This document shows positions 51,754-61,614 of a DNA stretch of 64,000 nt, piece after piece. The notes under the pieces were generated by a model. It saw nothing but the letters and a program-made list of their open reading frames with translations, ran no database searches and had not been told where the DNA came from. How positions within the stretch are numbered: position 1 is the first letter of the stretch; each line of letters starts with the position of its first letter. This DNA is from CAVPTL01 sp963727235 (GTDB taxonomy: Bacteria; Actinomycetota; Thermoleophilia; Gaiellales; JAICJC01). The DNA lies in contig CAVSFZ010000020.1 in NCBI GenBank assembly GCA_963727235.1, forward strand, positions 1 to 64,000. Reading direction: 5' to 3'. The position numbers and the translations under genes were made by a program.

Positions 51754-52172
51754 AGCTCTCCGGCCTCGTGCAGCTTCGCGATGTCGACCGCCAGCTCGTG
51801 ATCCTGCGCCGGTGTTCCGCCCGAGACGCCCACCGCGCCGACCAGCCGCCCGTCGCTGCGCAGCGGCGCTCCTCCGCCGATCGTGACCAGCGCCGGCGAG
51901 TGGGCCACCTCCAGCCCGTGCAGGTCGCCGCCAGACCACGTCCGCTCGGCCAGCGTGTCGGTCGTGCGGTTCATCGAGCAGGCCGTGTAGGCCTTCCCGA
52001 CGGCGAGCTGGATCGTCACCAGCATGGCCCCGTCGGCACGGCCGAACGCCTTCAGCTCGCGCCCGCTGTCGAGCACGGCCACGGTCATCGAGAGGCCACG
52101 CTCTCGCCCCAGCTCGATTCCCCGGGCCACCAGCTGCTGTGCCTCAGTCCATGTCAGCTCTTCCACGCTCAC
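51750..52172 (-). CDS. GlcG/HbpS-family protein
   Basis: 140 residues. LTWTEAQQLVARGIELGRER, then LSMTVAVLDSGRELKAFGRA and GMDGA-like DGAMLVTIQLAVGKAYTACS form the fold, ending GAVGVSGGTPAQDHELAVDI. The family includes haem-binding HbpS and GlcG of the glycolate locus, often found as small accessory proteins in catabolic operons with no known reaction. Overlaps by GTGA with both neighbours place it firmly in the operon. Confidence 0.9.
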   Translation of the reverse strand: MSVEELTWTEAQQLVARGIELGRERGLSMTVAVLDSGRELKAFGRADGAMLVTIQLAVGKAYTACSMNRTTDTLAERTWSGGDLHGLEVAHSPALVTIGGGAPLRSDGRLVGAVGVSGGTPAQDHELAVDIAKLHEAGEL

Positions 52173-53491
52173 CCCCTCACCCCCGCGGTCTCGAGCATCT
52201 GGTCGCCGATCGTCAGGGCGTTGTCGAGCGCCTGCAGCGCGGTCGCGAGGTCGTCCTCGGAGATGATCAGCGGCGGCACGATCCACAGCCGCTCGCCGCT
52301 GAACTCGGGGATCAGCACACCCTGATCGAGGATCGTGCGATGCACGGCGGTGCTGATGCCCGAGTGCCGGCCGTCGCCCCACCACTCGTCCTCGTCCAGC
52401 GATCGATCCGGCTCCGCGATCTCGATCAGCCAGCTGAGGCCCTCGCCGATGATGTTCTCGACGCACGGATGCGACGCAGCGATGGAGAGCAGATCCGGGC
52501 CCAGCGACTCGCCCAGGCGGGCTGCCCGGTCGACCAGGCCTTCGCGGTCGATCACCTTCACCACCGTGGAGACGGCGGCCACCGCCAACGGGTGACCGCG
52601 ATACGTGCTGGATGTCATCCAGCGCCGCTCGCCGATCTCCTCGACGATCTCCTTGGACAGCACCAGGGCGCCGGCGGGCACCGCCCCACCGGTGATGCCC
52701 TTGCCCATGGTGACCATGTCGGGCCGGGTCACTCCCCGCTGGAACGCCATCCCGTGGCCCATCCGGCCGAGCGCGGTGACGGTCTCGTCGGCCACCCACA
52801 GCGCCCCGGCATCTCGGGCCATGTTGGCCAGCGTGTCCTGATACTGCGCCGAGGGCACCACGCCGCCCTGCGAGTAATCCATGATCACCGCGGCCGCGCC
52901 GGTCAGTGCCTCGGGTGCACCCAGCAGGCACGACTCACTGCACACGTGGTCGGGCCCCTGGAACGCTCGTCCGCATACCGGCATCGGAATCTCGCGCGTC
53001 TCGGCCAGGCTCTGGCGCGGCTGGAACCCACCCTCGAGGGCCGCCAGCGAGGTGTTCCACATGGGGTGGTGGCTGACCTCGCGGGCCAAGCCGACGCCGC
53101 CGTGGTAGCTGCTCTTCCGGCACACCAGCGGATCGCGGCCGGTGAGCATCTGAGCCAGCGCCAGCCCCAGGTCGCAGGCCTCGCTGGAGGAGACGAAGAA
53201 GGCGACGCTGCCCACCCACTCCTCACCCTTGAACCCGAGGTCGAGCAGATCCTCGGCCGCCTGCTCGCGCGGCGGGTAGCCGACCATGTCGCCCACGTTG
53301 ACCGACTCGGCAGCAGCCTGCACGGCGGCGACCACCTCGGGATGGCAGTGCCCCAGGAGATTGGCGCTCATGGCTCCCACGTCGATCACCGTCCGCCCGT
53401 CCTCCAGAGTCAAGCGCGTCCCCCGCCCGCGAACAGCTTGAAGCGCATGCCGCTGCCCGGGCGCGCTCATGGATGACAGCAGTCGAGTCAC
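52169..53491 (-). CDS. Class III PLP-dependent aminotransferase
   Basis: 440 residues. GAMSANLLGHCHPEVVAAVQ is the N-terminal part, SVAFFVSSSEACDLGLALAQ the PLP phosphate site, ALWVADETVTALGRMGHGMA the aspartate that contacts PLP, and MVTMGKGITGGAVPAGALVL holds the lysine that binds PLP. In this family omega-amines, GABA or beta-amino acids are usual substrates. With a polyamine-type importer in the same operon, a terminal amine is a good guess. The start overlaps nothing upstream except four bases with the ATPase stop. Confidence 0.92.
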   Translation of the reverse strand: MTRLLSSMSAPGQRHALQAVRGRGTRLTLEDGRTVIDVGAMSANLLGHCHPEVVAAVQAAAESVNVGDMVGYPPREQAAEDLLDLGFKGEEWVGSVAFFVSSSEACDLGLALAQMLTGRDPLVCRKSSYHGGVGLAREVSHHPMWNTSLAALEGGFQPRQSLAETREIPMPVCGRAFQGPDHVCSESCLLGAPEALTGAAAVIMDYSQGGVVPSAQYQDTLANMARDAGALWVADETVTALGRMGHGMAFQRGVTRPDMVTMGKGITGGAVPAGALVLSKEIVEEIGERRWMTSSTYRGHPLAVAAVSTVVKVIDREGLVDRAARLGESLGPDLLSIAASHPCVENIIGEGLSWLIEIAEPDRSLDEDEWWGDGRHSGISTAVHRTILDQGVLIPEFSGERLWIVPPLIISEDDLATALQALDNALTIGDQMLETAGVRG

Positions 53492-54654
53492 GTTGTTCCT
53501 CCAACTTCGAGATTGATGACGGGTTCGGTGGGGCCGCCTGCAGGCGGACGCGAGCCGGATTGGGCAGGCCGGTCGTCCGCAAAGAACTGCGCGTCCGCCG
53601 GGTTCCAGCCCACCCGCACGCGATCGCCCGGCTGGTAGCGGCCGGCGGCGACCCCCGGCGGGTGGAACTCGACGGCGCGAAAGGCGACGTCGGCGCCGGC
53701 ACGGAGATCCAGCAGCGTGGTCGCGCCGAGGAACACGGCGTCTGCCACCACCGCGTCCAAGACCGGGCCGGCGTGGCCCTCCGGGGGGGCGATGAAGAGC
53801 TTTTCCGGGCGGATCGCCATCAGCAGCGAATCGCCGTCACTCCAGCTGCGCGGGCCGGGTGGAAACGGCACGCGGGCGATCCCTTCGACGTCGGCGTGGT
53901 CTCCCGACGCCGTGCAGGAGAGCATGTTGGACGCTCCGATGAAGCCTGCGGCGAAGGCCGTGGCGGGCCGCTCGTAGATCTCGGCGGCGGGCGCCACCTG
54001 CTCCAACCGGCCGCGGTTCATCACCGCGATCCGGTCGGACATCGTCAGCGCCTCCTCCTGATCGTGGGTGACGAACACGAAGGTGATCCCCATCTCCCGC
54101 TGGATCGTCTTCAGCTCGACCTGCATCTGGCGGCGGAGCTTGAGGTCGAGCGCCCCCAACGGCTCGTCCAGGAGCAGCAGCGCCGGCATGTTCACCAGGG
54201 CGCGGGCGAGCGCCACCCGCTGCTGCTGGCCGCCGGAAAGCTCGCGCGGCCGCGCCTGGGCGCGATCACTGAGGTTGACCAGCTCGAGCATCTCGCCCAC
54301 CCGCCGGACGATCTCCTTGCGCGGCACCCGCTTGCGCTTGAGCCCGAAGGCCACGTTCTCGGCCACGTTCAGGTGCTCGAACAGGGCGTAGGACTGAAAC
54401 ACCGTGTTCACGTCGCGGCGGTACGGAGGCACGTCGGTGACGTCTTTTCCGGCCAGGAAGATCTCGCCCTGATCCGGCACCAGGAACCCGCCCAGCATGC
54501 GCAGGGTGGTGGTCTTGCCGCAGCCCGACGGCCCCAGGATCGAGAAGAACTCGCCCGCCAGGATGTCGAGGTTGAGGTCGTCCACCGCCACCTGGCCGGC
54601 GAATGCCTTGGTGATCGAGCGAAGCGACGCGGTGACTGCGGGATCACTCGCCAT
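53488..54654 (-). CDS. potA: Polyamine-type ABC importer ATPase
   Basis: 388 residues. Walker A SILGPSGCGKTTTLRML, Q-loop FQSYALFEHLNVAENVAF, signature ELSGGQQQRVALARAL, Walker B LLLLDEPLGALD, and H-loop VFVTHDQEEAL. The C-terminal TOBE region includes LLMAIRPEKLFIAPPE. It matches PotA of the spermidine/putrescine group. It overlaps the upstream permease by 11 bases. Symbol by family; substrate not proven. Confidence 0.92.
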   Translation of the reverse strand: MASDPAVTASLRSITKAFAGQVAVDDLNLDILAGEFFSILGPSGCGKTTTLRMLGGFLVPDQGEIFLAGKDVTDVPPYRRDVNTVFQSYALFEHLNVAENVAFGLKRKRVPRKEIVRRVGEMLELVNLSDRAQARPRELSGGQQQRVALARALVNMPALLLLDEPLGALDLKLRRQMQVELKTIQREMGITFVFVTHDQEEALTMSDRIAVMNRGRLEQVAPAAEIYERPATAFAAGFIGASNMLSCTASGDHADVEGIARVPFPPGPRSWSDGDSLLMAIRPEKLFIAPPEGHAGPVLDAVVADAVFLGATTLLDLRAGADVAFRAVEFHPPGVAAGRYQPGDRVRVGWNPADAQFFADDRPAQSGSRPPAGGPTEPVINLEVGGTT

Positions 54655-55486
54655 CTGCCGCCTCCAATCGCTGGAACTGGGTGGCGGTGCGGCGCCGCGC
54701 CACTCGCAGCATCAGAAGGCCGACGCCGACGCAGGTCAGGGCGATCACCATCATGATCACTCCGATCGCGTTCACCACCGGGGTAACGCCGAAGCGAAGC
54801 ATGCTGTAGATCCGCAGCGGCAGCGGCGGATCGCCCAGACCGGCGGTGAAGTTGGCGGTCACGAAGTCGTCGAAGGTGAGCACGAAGCAGAGCATGCTGG
54901 CAGCGGCGATCGACGGCCACAGGAGCGGCAGCACCACCAGCCGCAGCGCCCCGATCGGGGTGGCGCCGAGGTCGAGCGCGCCCTGTTCGATCTCGGGGTT
55001 GATGCTCGCCAGCCGGCTGCGCACCACCACGGTCACGAAGGGGATGCAAAACGCGATCATGGCCAGCTCGATGGTGCGGTTGCCCAGCACCACTCCCATC
55101 TCGGAGAACAGCAGCAGCGTGGCCACCGCGGTGGCCGTTTCGGGCGCCACCAGCCGCACCACGATGGTGCCGTCCAGCGGCCTGGTGGCCGCCTTGGCGC
55201 CGCGCTGCAGCCCCAGTGCCAGCAGCGTTCCCACGATCGCGCACACGATCGTGGTGACAACCGCGATCTCGACGCTGACCTGCATCGAGGCGTGCCAGTC
55301 GGGGCTGGTCAGGGCCTCGTGGTACCACTGGGTGCTGAAGCCGGTGAAGTTCACCAGCGAGCGGGTCGAGTTGAGGGAGAACAGCACCACCACCACCAGC
55401 GGCGTGAACATGAACGCAAGCACAGCGACCACGGTCACCCACAGGAACCTGGGCCGATCGAATCCCTTTGACCGCCGTCTGCTCAC
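54644..55486 (-). CDS. potC: Polyamine-type ABC importer permease (PotC-like)
   Basis: 280 residues with six helices. VVVVLFSLNSTRSLVNFTGF, then STQWYHEALTSPDW is typical of PotC, and EQGALDLGATPIGALRLVVL, PLLWPSIAAASM is the EAA loop that contacts the ATPase. GTG 55486 overlaps the other permease's stop (GTGA). It forms the channel with the PotB-like protein. Confidence 0.92.
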   Translation of the reverse strand: MSRRRSKGFDRPRFLWVTVVAVLAFMFTPLVVVVLFSLNSTRSLVNFTGFSTQWYHEALTSPDWHASMQVSVEIAVVTTIVCAIVGTLLALGLQRGAKAATRPLDGTIVVRLVAPETATAVATLLLFSEMGVVLGNRTIELAMIAFCIPFVTVVVRSRLASINPEIEQGALDLGATPIGALRLVVLPLLWPSIAAASMLCFVLTFDDFVTANFTAGLGDPPLPLRIYSMLRFGVTPVVNAIGVIMMVIALTCVGVGLLMLRVARRRTATQFQRLEAADGE

Positions 55487-56376
55487 GCCGAGCCCGCCAT
55501 CCCCTCACGCACCACGTCGCGGGTGACGCGGCCGGCGGCCAGGCGGAAACCGTGCCGCGACAAAAGCGCTATCAGCCCCACACCGGCGAACAGGATGATC
55601 AGCAGCACCACCGTCAGCGCCGAGCCGAACGGAATCGATCCCTGCCCGGTGAACTGCTGGGCGATCAGGTTTCCGATCATGCTCTGATTCGGCCCGCCCA
55701 GGAACTGGGCGGTGGCGAAGTCGCCCAGCGCCGGGAAGAACGTCAGCACCGCGCCGCCCACGATGCCGGCGGCGGTGGCCGGCAGGGTGACGTGCAGGAA
55801 GGTCTGCCGCGGGCCGCCGTAGAGATCCTTGCCGGCGTCGATCAGCGCCCGGTCGAGGTTCCCCAGCGAGGCGTAGATGGGCAGAATCGTGAGCGGCAGG
55901 TAGCCGTACACCAAGCCGGCGATCACCGCCGTGGTGCTGGGGATGAACGTCTGGCGGCCGATGCCGACGTCCACCAGGAAGGTATTGACGAACCCGTTGT
56001 AGTCGAGGATCGCGGTCCAGGCATAGATCCGGACCAGGTAGTCGACCACCCAGGTGAGGATGATCGCGGCGATGATGATCTTGTCCCAGCCGCCGGCGAA
56101 CCGGGTCGCAAAGTACGCCAGCGGATAGGCGAGCAGGACGCAGATGATGGTGGTCAGGCCGGCGTACTCGACCGTCCGCACCAGCGTCGGGACATAGAAC
56201 GGCTTGAACACGTCCTCGTAGTTGACGGTGGTGAACCCGAGCACCGGCAGTCCCAGGACGTTGATCGTGCCGAACGAGTACACCACCACGAACACCATGG
56301 GGAGCACGAAAAGGAGGGCCAGGATCAGGGCACCCGGCAGCAGAAACACTGCGTCCAGCCATCGGGGCTGCCTCAT
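55483..56376 (-). CDS. potB: Polyamine-type ABC importer permease (PotB-like)
   Basis: 297 residues with six helices. ALLFVLPMVFVVVYSFGTIN opens it, LAYPLAYFATRFAGGWDKII and WVVDYLVRIYAWTAILDYNG are typical PotB text, and ALIDAGKDLYGGPRQTFLHV, TLPATAAGIVGGAVL is the EAA loop. It follows the binding-protein gene by 45 bases. Confidence 0.92.
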   Translation of the reverse strand: MRQPRWLDAVFLLPGALILALLFVLPMVFVVVYSFGTINVLGLPVLGFTTVNYEDVFKPFYVPTLVRTVEYAGLTTIICVLLAYPLAYFATRFAGGWDKIIIAAIILTWVVDYLVRIYAWTAILDYNGFVNTFLVDVGIGRQTFIPSTTAVIAGLVYGYLPLTILPIYASLGNLDRALIDAGKDLYGGPRQTFLHVTLPATAAGIVGGAVLTFFPALGDFATAQFLGGPNQSMIGNLIAQQFTGQGSIPFGSALTVVLLIILFAGVGLIALLSRHGFRLAAGRVTRDVVREGMAGSA

Positions 56377-56421
56377 CCTTCTCGTGATCCCCAGGTGTGC
56401 ATGCTCTACATCAGTCCTGCG

Positions 56422-57597
56422 TCAGGCGATGACCTGCGACCACGACTGATTCCACAGGGCAAGCCGCGCGCCGGTCGGGTTGATTTTCCAGTTCTTCGGG
56501 TTGGTGAAGATCGACTTGTCGTAGTTGAAGGCCGGGTAGGCGCCGATGGCCTTCTCGTAGGCGGCGTCGCCGCCCTTGCCGCCGGTGCGCTGCAGCGTGA
56601 ACTCGCCCAGCTTGTAGTTGTTGTCATACCGCATCATCCAGTCCATGAACAAAAGCGCCGTTCCGGGAGCCTGGGCGTTGACACCCACCGACAGGCAGTC
56701 ACAGGCCAGCAGCGGGCCGGTCGGCGGTACCGAGAAGCCGACCAGCGACGGATCCTTGGCCTGCGTCAGGCCCTGGTAGATCTGGGTCGTCCAGCCCTCC
56801 ATCAGCCAGGCGTCGCCGCTGGCGATCACCGGACCGAGGTCGGTCGTGAACTTGGCCACGTTGGGCTTCAGGTCGAGCAGCGACTGGGTGGCCTTCTGCA
56901 CCTCGGCGGGATCGCCCGAGTTACAGCTGTAGCCGTTCTTGACCAGGGCCATCCCCATCGTGTCACCCTGCTGGCTGAGCAGATAGATGTGGCCATTGGC
57001 CTCGGGGTGGTCGAAGATGTCGTTCCAGGTGTTGGTGAGGTTCTTGACCTTGTCCTTGCGCCACATGATCCCGGTCGGGCCGGCGCCGTAGGGCACCGAG
57101 TAGCGGTACTTGCCGTTGTCCCACCACGGCGCCTTGAAGTACCCGTCCAGCTGGTCGGCATTCTTGAGGTCGTTCATGTCGAACGCCTGGAGCAGGTTCC
57201 CGGCGAGCAGCTGCGGCATCGGCGCCGAGTCCGACAGCACCAGGTCGATGGGCTCGTTGGTGGCCATCTTGGTGACCATCTCGGGCTGGGTGGAGTAGAA
57301 GCTCTGGTTGACCTTGACGCCGTACTTCTTCTCGAAGGCGGTGACGACGTCCGGCGGGATGTACTCGGCGAACGTGAGGAAGTTGATATCCCCGTCCACC
57401 TTGGGATGGATCGTCGGCGCCGCCGCGGCAGGCGCGCTGGTGGGGGCGCTGCTGCCGCCGCTCGAGGAGCTCCCGCAGCCGGCCAGGGCCGATGCGCCGA
57501 CGAGTGACCCGGCAAGTGCGACTCCGTCTTGGAGGAACTTCTTGCGGTTCGCCGGGCGCCACGCGTACCGCTTCTCAGAGTTATCGTCGGTTGACAC
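56422..57597 (-). CDS. potD: Polyamine-type substrate-binding lipoprotein (PotD-like)
   Basis: 391 residues from GTG 57597 (AAAGGA six bases upstream). The export signal RKKFLQDGVALAGSLVGASA ends in the lipobox LAGC, so the mature protein is a membrane-anchored lipoprotein; a linker rich in Ser, Ala and Pro follows. The domain reads NFLTFAEYIPPDVVTAFEKK, then YGVKVNQSFYSTQPEMVTKM, LVLSDSAPMPQLLAGNLLQA and YSVPYGAGPTGIMWRKDKV, as in PotD/PotF. It captures a small cationic compound outside the cell. It lies 70 bases from the hyuB gene, so an internal promoter is possible here. Confidence 0.92.
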   Translation of the reverse strand: MSTDDNSEKRYAWRPANRKKFLQDGVALAGSLVGASALAGCGSSSSGGSSAPTSAPAAAAPTIHPKVDGDINFLTFAEYIPPDVVTAFEKKYGVKVNQSFYSTQPEMVTKMATNEPIDLVLSDSAPMPQLLAGNLLQAFDMNDLKNADQLDGYFKAPWWDNGKYRYSVPYGAGPTGIMWRKDKVKNLTNTWNDIFDHPEANGHIYLLSQQGDTMGMALVKNGYSCNSGDPAEVQKATQSLLDLKPNVAKFTTDLGPVIASGDAWLMEGWTTQIYQGLTQAKDPSLVGFSVPPTGPLLACDCLSVGVNAQAPGTALLFMDWMMRYDNNYKLGEFTLQRTGGKGGDAAYEKAIGAYPAFNYDKSIFTNPKNWKINPTGARLALWNQSWSQVIA

Positions 57598-57667
57598 GCT
57601 AGTCCTTTCCTCGTGGGATACGTGGTGGCACTGAGCGGGTGATGCCCAACCACCGCGCTCGTCTCGA

Positions 57668-59485
57668 TCAATTCGTTGTCGCTGCAGCCTCCTTGTTCGA
57701 ACGCAGCGCTGCGCGCCGCAATTCCGTCGCGGGAGGATCGACCCCACCGTTCGCGTCCAACACGACTCCGTACCGGTCAAAAGCTCGTTGGTGACTGACG
57801 TAGCGCTCGCGCACGTCCTTCGCGACCCGCGCCGGCTCGCGCTCCAGCGGATCGCCGTATCCGCCGCCGCCGCAGCACCGGGCGACCAGCGTCGTCCCCG
57901 GGCGCAGCTGCAGCCGGGCGCACAGATCGGTGTCGCGCGCGACGCCGTCGAGGCCGCGCAGAGCCTGGCGCGCAGTCGCACCGGGCCCGCCGCCGCGGAC
58001 ACCCAGCGGCGGGTTGATGGTGCCGTCGCTCAGGTACATGCAGTCGATCACTCCGTCGGTGGCCGTGAACTCGAGCTCGGCGGCCGGCGCTCCCCGCCGC
58101 CGGCCCACCCCCTCGGTGTCGATCGCAATCTGCTGCAGGTCGATCCGGATCGGGAACCGCAGCTCGTCCAGCTCGACCGAGTTCCACTGCAGCACGCCGG
58201 CATCGGTCAGACCGGCGAACGTCAGCCAGCCGTCCGCCGACGGCCCACCCGGCCCGCCGGTGTAGGCCAGCACGATCTGGTCGATGTAGGGCTCGTCGTC
58301 GTGGCGGGGATCGTTCCCGGAAAGCACCGCGAGCGTGGCGGGAATGCTCAGCCCCACCTCCGCCATGCCATACCCCTCGGCCATCTCGGCAATCGCCCGC
58401 TGCACCGCGTTGCCCACCCGGTCGACCAGGTTGCAGGTCGCCACCGAGCAGCTGGCGGGATGCCGCGGGATGCCCACGCAACAGTTCTCGCGTACCAGTA
58501 CCCGCAGCCGCCGAAACGCCCCCGCGTTGGCCGGTGCGTAGCCGTTGACGGCGTTCATCACGCCCAGCATCGCCGCCGAGCGGGCGGTGGCCTCGGTCAG
58601 GTTCAGGCCGAACGCCTGGCAGTCGGGATTGTCCCGCAGGTCGACCTCGATCTCGTCATCAGAGATCTCCACCGAGATGGTCAGCGAGACGCCGTCGGGC
58701 GCCCGCTCGAACGGGTCGTGTTCGGCCTGCACGGCCAGCCGCCCGTTGGGCAGCCGGCGAATGATCTCGGCCATCCGTCCTTCGCTGTAGTCGAGCCATG
58801 CCGATACGAACGCATCCAGCCGGTCCCAGCCGACCTCGTCCGCCAGTTGCTTGACCTCACGCTCGCCCACCCGGGCCGAGCCGAGCAGTGCCAGATAGTC
58901 GCCCCACCACTTGTCGGGCACTCGGATCCGCGTGCGGCACATGCGGATCACGTCTTCGATGTCGGTGTAGTTGCTCTGCACCTTCACGCAGGGCAGGATC
59001 ACCGCCCCTTCCTCGTACACGTTCCTGGCCATGGCGAAGTAGGGCGTCGGCTCGGCGTTGCCGATGTCCGCCAGGTGCGCCTTGCTGAGCACCGTGAAGC
59101 GATGGTTGCAGTCATCGTCGAACACCGGCACCAGGATGGACATGTCAGCGGCGTGGGAGTTGCCGTGATACGGCGAGTTGTGAATGAACGCGTCGCCGGG
59201 GCGAAATCCCGGGTGGAACTGCTTCATGCTGCGAGACATCAGATCGGGGCCGCTCAGCAGATGGATGGGGATGCTCTCTGCCATCGCGAACAGCTCGTCC
59301 TCGGCGGTGATGACGCAGCACGAGAAATCGCGGCCCTGATTCAGAATCACCGAACGGCCGGTGCGGATCAGCGTGTTGGACATGCTGCGCACGATCGCGG
59401 TGAAGCGGCTGGAGAGCACGGCCAGGTCGACCGGATCGAAGGTGGGTCGGTCGGTTGTGTCGGCGAGCCGGCTCTCAGGCGACAT
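57668..59485 (-). CDS. hyuB: HyuB-type hydantoinase/oxoprolinase subunit
   Basis: 605 residues, intact. TFDPVDLAVLSSRFTAIVRS, MSNTLIRTGRSVILNQGRDF, GDAFIHNSPYHGNSHAADMS, GVMNAVNGYAPANAGAFRRL, YLSDGTINPPLGVRGGGPGA and CCGGGGYGDPLEREPARVAK mark the HyuB family, whose members act with HyuA in ATP-dependent opening or carboxylation of cyclic amides, hydantoins, oxoproline or ketones. The start overlaps the end of hyuA by 11 bases. It is the intact relative of the frameshifted copy at 48220-50023. Confidence 0.93.
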   Translation of the reverse strand: MSPESRLADTTDRPTFDPVDLAVLSSRFTAIVRSMSNTLIRTGRSVILNQGRDFSCCVITAEDELFAMAESIPIHLLSGPDLMSRSMKQFHPGFRPGDAFIHNSPYHGNSHAADMSILVPVFDDDCNHRFTVLSKAHLADIGNAEPTPYFAMARNVYEEGAVILPCVKVQSNYTDIEDVIRMCRTRIRVPDKWWGDYLALLGSARVGEREVKQLADEVGWDRLDAFVSAWLDYSEGRMAEIIRRLPNGRLAVQAEHDPFERAPDGVSLTISVEISDDEIEVDLRDNPDCQAFGLNLTEATARSAAMLGVMNAVNGYAPANAGAFRRLRVLVRENCCVGIPRHPASCSVATCNLVDRVGNAVQRAIAEMAEGYGMAEVGLSIPATLAVLSGNDPRHDDEPYIDQIVLAYTGGPGGPSADGWLTFAGLTDAGVLQWNSVELDELRFPIRIDLQQIAIDTEGVGRRRGAPAAELEFTATDGVIDCMYLSDGTINPPLGVRGGGPGATARQALRGLDGVARDTDLCARLQLRPGTTLVARCCGGGGYGDPLEREPARVAKDVRERYVSHQRAFDRYGVVLDANGGVDPPATELRRAALRSNKEAAATTN

Positions 59486-61604
59486 GGATCTCCTGTGCGT
59501 CCGCGGCGGTCGCGCCCGCAGACATTGCTGGGGTGATGACGATCGTCCCGCTGGCACTGCGAGTTGCGATCGCGTCTGTGTGTAAGACGATGCTTGTCCC
59601 AGGAAGTTCGAGCACCGCAGGTCCCCGCACCTCGGTGATCTTGGCCGAGCCGACCACCGGTACCTGCCTCCAGCCCTCGCTGCCCACGTAGATCGCCCGC
59701 GTGTCCTCGATGTCGATCTCCGAGGACGGCGCCAGCTCCAGCCCTTGATCGTCTTGGACGGCGCTGCTGGCCCGCGCCCGCCAGCCGACGATCTCCAGCG
59801 TCGAGTCGGGGTCACGCACCGCGAACACCTCCTCGTGCACGGTGTGAAAGTCCTCGATCAGCTGGGCCATGTCCTCGGGCCCCTCGAACGATGCGGTGCG
59901 CAGCGGCACCTCGATCTCCCACACCTGCCCCGGGTAGCGGGCTTCGGCGACCAGTTCGACGGCGGCCTCGTGACGGCCGATGCCGGCGTCTTCGAGCTGG
60001 GCGAGGCAGCCGGCGGTGACCGTGGCCAGGGCCTCGTTGACCCGTTCGCGCTCGAACTGGTTGGAGGTCGTAAACAACGCGACGGCGCTCTCTGCCAGGA
60101 CGTCCGACAGCAGCCCGCCGCTCGCGCTCAGCCCGGCGCTGGTCTGGGGGATGATCAGCTTGCTGCAGCCCAGACGGCCGGCGATGGCGACCACGTTGAA
60201 CCCCGATGCGCCGCCACCGGAGACCAGCACGGCCGACCGGGGATCCACTCCCTGTTCCACGGTTACCTCTTCCACCGCGTGCACCATCTGCTCGGTGACC
60301 ACCCGGATCACCGCCTCGGCAGCGGCCTCGGTGGTGAGCCCCAGCGGCGTGGCGATCTGCTCGGTGATCGCCTGCCGGGCGGCCTCCACGTCGGTGCTGA
60401 CGCCCAGTGCATCCAGCCGCTTGGGGTCGAGGTAGCCGAGGATCACACTGGCATCGGTGACGGTCACGCGAGTGCCGCCGGTGCCGTAACACACGGGGCC
60501 CGGCACGGATCCGGCGCTCTCCGGCCCGACCGTCAAGAGCCCACCGGCATCGACCGCGGCGATGCTGCCGCCGCCCGACCCGCTGGTGCGCACGTCGACG
60601 GATGGGAAACCGGTGATATGGCCCACGAATCGCTCTCCCAGCCACGTCTCCCGCGTGCGCGGGATGCGGCCGTTGCGAACCACGCTGACGTCGAAGCTGG
60701 TGCCGCCGGCGTCGACCACGATCGCCATCGGGCTGCGGGCTTCGCGATCGGCGTGATGGCGCCCCGCCACCGGCGCCATCGCCGGCCCGGAGTTGATCGA
60801 GTGGATCGGGGCATCGGCCAGCCACTGGGGCTTCATCAAGCCTCCGGCGACACTGGAGACGAGCAGGTGGCCTTCAAACCCGGCAGCTCCCAGACGCGAC
60901 TCCAGGTCGGCCAGATATTCGGCCATCAGCGGCTTCAGCGAGGCGTCGATGCAGGCCGCCGAGGCTCGGTGGTACTCGCGCACCACCGGGTTCAGCTCGT
61001 GGGACAGCGTGACCGCGAGGCCCGGAGCCCGCTCCCGCAGCGCGTCCCCCACCGCCAGCTCGTGGGCGGGGTTGGATACCGACCACAGGAAGCACACTCC
61101 CACCGCCTCCACCTCGAGCTCCACCAGCCGATCGATCACGGCGTGCAGAGAGGCGGTGTTCAGCGGGCGCACCACCTCGCCGCGGTAGTCCACCCGCTCG
61201 TCGATCTCGAACGTGAGCGAGCGGGGCACGTACGGATCCGGGTACTCGCGGGCGTGCTCGAAGGGCAGCTCCCGCCCTCCCATCCGGAACACCAGCACGT
61301 CGGGGTGCCCGGCGGTGGTCAGAAACGCCGTCTTGGCGGCGGTGTTGGTGAGGATCGCATTGGTCGCCCGGGTGGTGCCGTGGATGGCGGTGTCGCACCG
61401 GCCCAGCAGCTCGGCGGTCGACATCCCGTCGGCCTCGGCCGCCCGCCGCACCGCTTCCAGGATGCCCTCGATCGGGTCGTGGGGGGTGGTGGGCGCCTTG
61501 TGCAGTGTCAGCAGTCCGCCGGGATGTTGCACCACGACATCGGTAAACGTCCCGCCGGTGTCGATCGCCAGCCGCATGTCCTTGGTCGCGGTCGATCCCG
61601 TCAT
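59475..61604 (-). CDS. hyuA: HyuA-type hydantoinase/oxoprolinase subunit
   Basis: 709 residues. DMRLAIDTGGTFTDVVVQHP is the HyuA-N ATP-grasp-like actin fold opening, CDTAIHGTTRATNAILTNTA the conserved HGTT motif, and MAIVVDAGGTSFDVSVVRNG the second phosphate loop. VLVSGGGASGFNVVAIAGRL, then IIPQTSAGLSASGGLLSDVL ends the core. It binds ATP and works with HyuB. The family covers N-methylhydantoinase, 5-oxoprolinase and acetone/acetophenone carboxylase, and the substrate cannot be told from sequence alone. It starts ten bases after the SDR stop. Confidence 0.93.
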   Translation of the reverse strand: MTGSTATKDMRLAIDTGGTFTDVVVQHPGGLLTLHKAPTTPHDPIEGILEAVRRAAEADGMSTAELLGRCDTAIHGTTRATNAILTNTAAKTAFLTTAGHPDVLVFRMGGRELPFEHAREYPDPYVPRSLTFEIDERVDYRGEVVRPLNTASLHAVIDRLVELEVEAVGVCFLWSVSNPAHELAVGDALRERAPGLAVTLSHELNPVVREYHRASAACIDASLKPLMAEYLADLESRLGAAGFEGHLLVSSVAGGLMKPQWLADAPIHSINSGPAMAPVAGRHHADREARSPMAIVVDAGGTSFDVSVVRNGRIPRTRETWLGERFVGHITGFPSVDVRTSGSGGGSIAAVDAGGLLTVGPESAGSVPGPVCYGTGGTRVTVTDASVILGYLDPKRLDALGVSTDVEAARQAITEQIATPLGLTTEAAAEAVIRVVTEQMVHAVEEVTVEQGVDPRSAVLVSGGGASGFNVVAIAGRLGCSKLIIPQTSAGLSASGGLLSDVLAESAVALFTTSNQFERERVNEALATVTAGCLAQLEDAGIGRHEAAVELVAEARYPGQVWEIEVPLRTASFEGPEDMAQLIEDFHTVHEEVFAVRDPDSTLEIVGWRARASSAVQDDQGLELAPSSEIDIEDTRAIYVGSEGWRQVPVVGSAKITEVRGPAVLELPGTSIVLHTDAIATRSASGTIVITPAMSAGATAADAQEIHVA

Positions 61605-61614
61605 TGGCAGGCGC

